Origin: Leeuwenhoekiella polynyae
GTDB taxonomy: Bacteria > Bacteroidota > Bacteroidia > Flavobacteriales > Flavobacteriaceae
Reading direction: 5' to 3'
Assembly: GCF_004104075.1 (NCBI RefSeq)
Contig: NZ_QOVK01000030.1
Span: 1 to 43,463, forward strand
Length of the DNA stretch: 43,463 bases
Shown: piece by piece, positions 40,148-43,463 of the stretch
Layout: each line of letters begins with the position of its first letter
How positions within the stretch are numbered: position 1 is the stretch's first letter
The notes under the pieces: model-generated
The model's database searches: none
What the model saw: only the letters and a program-made list of their open reading frames with translations
Told to the model about the DNA's origin: nothing
Made by a program: the position numbers and the translations under genes

Positions 40148-40885
40148 ATGGGATACCTGAGAGAGATAGGTCTTTATATTATGATGCTTAAGGGTGTTTT
40201 TATCAAACCCACTAAGACATCAGTCTTACGTAATTTGATCCTAAAAGAAATAGATGACCTTATCATAGGCTCATTAGGTATCGTATGTTTTATTTCTTTC
40301 TTCGTAGGGGGTGTTGTAGCCATACAAACAGCCTTAAATATGGATAACCCTATTCTTCCTAAATCGTTAATAGGTTTTGCGTCAAGGCAATCTATAATAC
40401 TAGAATTTGCTCCTACATTTATTTCCATCATTATGGCAGGTAAAGTGGGTTCATTTATCACCTCAAGCATAGGTACAATGCGCGTTACTGAACAAATTGA
40501 CGCATTAGAAGTAATGGGAATCAATTCGTTGAACTATTTGGTTTTTCCTAAAATAGTGGCGATGCTTTTTTATCCATTTGTTATTGCAATCGCTATGTTT
40601 CTGGGAATCCTAGGCGGGTATACCGCAGCAGTATTAGGCGGTTTTGCAACAGGAGATCAATTCATACAAGGGCTTCAAGAAGATTTCGTGCCGTTTCAGT
40701 TGGTTTATGCCTTCATTAAAACCTTCGTTTTTGCACTATTGCTCGCAACCATTCCTTCTTATTTTGGATATTATATGAAAGGTGGAGCTCTGGAAGTAGG
40801 TAAAGCTAGCACCACATCTTTTGTGTGGACCAGTGTATTTATCATTCTTTCAAATTATTTAATAACCCAATTACTCTTAAGCTAA
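40148..40885 (+). CDS. mlaE: MlaE-type ABC transporter permease
   Basis: 245-residue inner-membrane permease of the MlaE/YrbE family, part of MCE transporters that move phospholipids between the membranes. Five or six hydrophobic segments are visible. Family landmarks are RQSIILEFAPTFISIIMAGKVGSFITSSIGTMRVTEQIDALEVMGINSLNYLVFPKIVAML (about 80-140) and YYMKGGALEVGKASTTSFVWTSVFIILSNYLITQLLL at the end. Its stop TAA shares one base with the ATG of mlaF. The MCE-domain partner MlaD is not next to it. Confidence 0.93.
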   Translation: MGYLREIGLYIMMLKGVFIKPTKTSVLRNLILKEIDDLIIGSLGIVCFISFFVGGVVAIQTALNMDNPILPKSLIGFASRQSIILEFAPTFISIIMAGKVGSFITSSIGTMRVTEQIDALEVMGINSLNYLVFPKIVAMLFYPFVIAIAMFLGILGGYTAAVLGGFATGDQFIQGLQEDFVPFQLVYAFIKTFVFALLLATIPSYFGYYMKGGALEVGKASTTSFVWTSVFIILSNYLITQLLLS

Positions 40886-41652
40886 TGATTGAAGTAAAAG
40901 AATTGAAGAAAGGATTTGGCGGAGATGAATTGGTTCTAAAAGGAATTTCTACAACTTTTGAGAAAGGAAAAACAAACCTAATTATTGGCCAAAGTGGATC
41001 GGGTAAAACCGTGTTTTTAAAATGTCTTTTAGGACTTTTTAGACCCACTGAAGGAAAAATACTGTATGATGGTCAAGCGTATTCTGAACTTTCTCCTGAA
41101 AATCAGAGAACCTTACGAGAGCAAATGGGAATGGTTTTTCAAGGAAGTGCTCTTTTTGACTCTATGTCTGTTGAAGAAAACATTATGTTTCCACTTAAAA
41201 TGTTTACCAAACAACGCAAAGCAGAACGTAGAGAACGAGCTAATGAAGTAATAAAAAGAGTAAACCTCATTAATGCGAATAACAAACTACCTTCTGAAAT
41301 ATCTGGAGGGATGCAAAAAAGAGTTGCAATCGCCAGAGCGATTGTAAACAACCCTAAATATTTATTCTGTGATGAACCCAACTCAGGATTAGATCCGCGT
41401 ACAGCAACACTTATTGATAACCTTATTCAGGAAATCACGCACGAGTATGAGATCACCACGATCATCAACACGCACGACATGAATTCTGTGATGGAAATTG
41501 GAGAGAAAATTGTTTTCCTTCAAAAAGGGCACCTTGCCTGGGAAGGCTCTAAAGACACCATTTTTAGAGCAGACAACGATGATGTCACAAACTTTGTATA
41601 CTCTTCAGATTTGTTTAAAAAGGTTAGAGAAGCGGTTATTAAAGACTCCTAA
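40885..41652 (+). CDS. mlaF: MlaF-type ABC transporter ATPase
   Basis: 255-residue ABC ATPase powering the MlaE permease. Walker A GQSGSGKTV (about 34-42), Q-loop FQGSALFDSMSVEENI, signature SGGMQKRVAIARA, Walker B YLFCDEPNSGLDP, and switch His in INTHDMNSV are all intact. I place the start at ATG 40885 (MIEVKELKKGFGG). A longer frame from 40825 would run 20 codons into mlaE and lacks family similarity. The NSGLDP (not SSGLDP) after Walker B is a minor variant. The stop is immediately adjacent to the stop of the convergent DUF389 gene. Confidence 0.94.
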   Translation: MIEVKELKKGFGGDELVLKGISTTFEKGKTNLIIGQSGSGKTVFLKCLLGLFRPTEGKILYDGQAYSELSPENQRTLREQMGMVFQGSALFDSMSVEENIMFPLKMFTKQRKAERRERANEVIKRVNLINANNKLPSEISGGMQKRVAIARAIVNNPKYLFCDEPNSGLDPRTATLIDNLIQEITHEYEITTIINTHDMNSVMEIGEKIVFLQKGHLAWEGSKDTIFRADNDDVTNFVYSSDLFKKVREAVIKDS

Positions 41653-43086
41653 TTAATAACGTGCAATTGCAAGCGTGTCTAGTTTGTATTTGAGTTTTAA
41701 CCAGGCTTTAAGCTTTGCCTCTTCTTTACGCTTTGAACTTTCTGACAAAGATGATTTCCAAGCTACCATGAATGTAGGTATGGTATCAGACTTCTCAAAA
41801 TTGGTGTTTATCGTATTAGAAAAACCAAAACGGTCGATATCATCATAATTAATATGCACTTCCTGACTTAAGCTATTAAAAGGCAATGCTGAAGCCTTAA
41901 TCCTCGTAAGTTCTTCCTCTAACAATTGAATCTGTTGATTTTTATCTGAAAGAGCCTGCTGATTATTCACATACAGATCCTCTAAAATACCTGACCGCAC
42001 CGCACTTGACAATTGTTCAGCCATTTGAGAAGATTGATCAGAGCCCTGATGGATTTTAAGCTGTGCATCACTCAAGAGATTATCTTCTGTCAATTGAGAA
42101 TACCATTCGTTGATTTTATCTTTAGGAACGAGCGCTCCAATCAAATAGACATCTATTCTTTTTGATTTATAATCCTGAGAAAACTTCACTACTTCAGCGC
42201 CTTCATAGCGAATTACATTCGTCACATACTCTTTAGTCGCTGAGGTAAACACTTGCTCTTTATATAATTTGTAAAACAAATACAAACTAGGAATCATCAC
42301 CACAAGCGCAATCAAAGATGCCATTTGAGTCACAAAGCGACGACGTCTTGAATTTGCATATTTCACCATCGGAAAACCCAAAAACTTTGCTACGATAAAA
42401 GTTGACAGGGCGATAAAAACTGCATTGATAGAGAACAGATAAAATGCCCCTGCGTAGTATTGCCATTCTCCCATCGCCAGACCATACCCCACAGTACATA
42501 GCGGAGGCATTAAAGCAGTCGCAATCGCAACACCAAAAATAACACTAGCAATCGTGCCTTTTTTGGTCTTTGCGACAATCAAGGCAAGACCACCAAAAAT
42601 TGCTACAAGCACATCAAGAATTGTTGGGTAGGTTCTTGCTTCAAGCTCTGGGGTTAATTCTGAAATAGGCGAAACCGCAAAATAAAGTGTAGCCGTAAGC
42701 ACACTCAAAACAATCATTACAGCCAGATTGATAAGTGAGCGTTTTAAAGTCTCTATATCATTGATAGCTAAAGAAAGTCCGATACCTACGATAGGACCCA
42801 TAAGAGGAGATATAAGCATCGCGCCAATAACAACAGCCGTACTGCTTACATTAAGCCCTATAGAGGCTACAAAAATTGAAAATATAAGAATCCAGGCGTT
42901 ATGCCCTTTAAAAGATATATCCTTCTTAACTGCTTCAATCGTAGAGTCTCGATCTGTATCGCTACGAATATCTAGAAGCTCTGATAAAAAAGTTCTTCCA
43001 CTCTTAAAAAGACTCTTGACATCTCTGCGAACAGCCTCGTTAGATACAGAACCTGCCGTTTCTGGATTTTGGCCTTTGTTTTCCAT
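41653..43086 (-). CDS. DUF389 / TIGR00341-type membrane protein
   Basis: 477-residue membrane protein of the DUF389 family. An N-terminal cytoplasmic segment (about 1-65) is followed by about six hydrophobic helices between 68 and 275. GAMLISPLMGPIVGIGLSLAIND is the family's most recognisable motif, and ATALMPPLCTVGYGLAMGEWQYYAGAF is also conserved. The C-terminal 190 residues are soluble with a coiled-coil-like stretch (SDKNQQIQLLEEELTRIKAS, about 369-388). Function is unknown; a transporter or channel role is only suggested by topology. It begins 6 nt after the stop of the manC-like gene, so is probably in one operon with it. Confidence 0.88.
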   Translation of the reverse strand: MENKGQNPETAGSVSNEAVRRDVKSLFKSGRTFLSELLDIRSDTDRDSTIEAVKKDISFKGHNAWILIFSIFVASIGLNVSSTAVVIGAMLISPLMGPIVGIGLSLAINDIETLKRSLINLAVMIVLSVLTATLYFAVSPISELTPELEARTYPTILDVLVAIFGGLALIVAKTKKGTIASVIFGVAIATALMPPLCTVGYGLAMGEWQYYAGAFYLFSINAVFIALSTFIVAKFLGFPMVKYANSRRRRFVTQMASLIALVVMIPSLYLFYKLYKEQVFTSATKEYVTNVIRYEGAEVVKFSQDYKSKRIDVYLIGALVPKDKINEWYSQLTEDNLLSDAQLKIHQGSDQSSQMAEQLSSAVRSGILEDLYVNNQQALSDKNQQIQLLEEELTRIKASALPFNSLSQEVHINYDDIDRFGFSNTINTNFEKSDTIPTFMVAWKSSLSESSKRKEEAKLKAWLKLKYKLDTLAIARY

Positions 43087-43092
43087 TAAATA

Positions 43093-43463
43093 TTATACTA
43101 AATCATCTCCATATTTCTCCTGAACAAGCGCTCTCATAATTTTCACATCTTGTTCGTTAGCCTTCGGCATAATGACCAACACCTCTTTACTATCTACCAC
43201 TATATAATCTTGAAGACCATCAACCACAACCACTTTTCCTTTTTCAGAACGAATAAGGTTGCCTTTTGAATCTCGATTAACAACACGGGCATTAACAACT
43301 ACATTATTTTCTGCATCTTTCTCCAAGTTGTCATATAAAGCACCCCAGGCACCAAGATCACTCCAATCAAATGTTGCAGGAATAACACCTACGTTCCCAC
43401 TTTTCTCTAAGATACCATAATCAATACTGATGTTTTCAGCCTGCTCATAATGCTCCTGAATAA
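43093..43463 (-). CDS. manC: Mannose-1-phosphate guanylyltransferase, C-terminal part (cut by window end)
   Basis: The 3' 123 codons of a GDP-mannose pyrophosphorylase, which makes GDP-mannose from mannose 1-phosphate and GTP for surface glycans. The reading frame is open to the window edge; complete codons run from 43461. Visible are SIDYGILEKSGNVGVIPATFDWSDLGAWGALYDNLEKD, matching the GMP family end of the catalytic domain, and the beta-helix-like tail GKVVVVDGLQDYIVVDSKEVLVIMPKANEQDVK. The N-terminal GxGTRLWP motif lies outside the window. A TTG-initiated short frame from 43326 is only part of this gene. Confidence 0.9.
   Translation of the reverse strand, partial: IQEHYEQAENISIDYGILEKSGNVGVIPATFDWSDLGAWGALYDNLEKDAENNVVVNARVVNRDSKGNLIRSEKGKVVVVDGLQDYIVVDSKEVLVIMPKANEQDVKIMRALVQEKYGDDLV

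Noticed and set aside
40825-40884. Longer N-terminus for MlaF
   Set aside because: It would overlap mlaE by 60 nt and precede the normal MIEVKELKKGFGG start. The TAATG overlap is the usual coupling arrangement.
42728-43123. 131-codon plus-strand frame opposite the DUF389 gene
   Set aside because: DUF389 on the minus strand has clear family motifs and membrane topology; this frame is an antisense shadow.
1-43463. Search for tRNA, rRNA, CRISPR arrays, insertion sequences, att sites and riboswitches
   Set aside because: No spaced direct repeats, transposase or integrase frames, or convincing RNA folds beyond terminators were seen. Small RNAs without obvious structure cannot be excluded by reading alone.

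Overview
This 43.5 kb window is chromosomal DNA from a member of the Bacteroidota, most likely a (probably marine) flavobacterium. The evidence is two SusC/SusD-type outer-membrane pairs, a hypoxanthine phosphoribosyltransferase-adenylate kinase fusion, an Obg GTPase without the C-terminal OCT domain, a PafA-type alkaline phosphatase, low G+C, no Shine-Dalgarno leaders, and repeated TAnnTTTG boxes (the Bacteroidota -7 promoter element) upstream of genes. I saw no tRNA, rRNA, CRISPR array, insertion sequence, integrase or phage gene. Except for the SusCD loci, the gene content looks like ordinary core chromosome.

Layout. 1-6350: SusC - SusD - Cys-rich lipoprotein operon, closed by a strong terminator. 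6351-11416: a second SusC - SusD operon with its own terminator. Both SusC genes share a 16-bp leader element. 11442-18275: housekeeping genes: rRNA methyltransferase, rhomboid protease, rarA, a secreted protein of unknown function, YjjG-type nucleotidase plus a polysaccharide-deacetylase-like protein, and radC. 18411-26641: DUF1569/DinB-like and PaiB-like proteins, Mpl-type muropeptide ligase, TPR and DUF4136 envelope proteins, obgE, hpt-adk fusion, purK-purE. 26827-32274: M3 oligopeptidase, a small membrane protein, a GT4 glycosyltransferase diverging from a GbsR/MarR-type regulator, and three small membrane proteins downstream of the regulator. 32294-36868: gcvP, a UbiA-like membrane protein, and an ECF sigma factor with a small ZAS-type partner. 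37032-43463: a methyltransferase-glycosyltransferase pair, PafA phosphatase, mlaE-mlaF lipid-transport genes, a DUF389 membrane protein, and the 3' part of a mannose-1-phosphate guanylyltransferase.

How the genes work together. The SusCD operons import unknown large substrates across the outer membrane; no glycoside hydrolase, peptidase or dedicated regulator lies beside them. hpt-adk, purK and purE serve purine metabolism. Mpl, MlaE/MlaF, ManC, the glycosyltransferases and the deacetylase-like protein serve the envelope and surface polysaccharide.

The observations most worth a second look are regulatory. Five genes have a TAnnTTTG box ending exactly 4 nt before the start codon, which predicts leaderless mRNAs. 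An 18-nt operator-like inverted repeat occurs twice around the gbsR-like gene, inside a 30-nt duplicated block, and the second copy precedes two tandem paralogous membrane proteins. A perfect 18-bp palindrome sits between gcvP and a divergent UbiA-like gene. No wholly new defence or mobile system is visible. The best candidates for undescribed biology are the GbsR-membrane protein module and the sigma/mini-anti-sigma pair.
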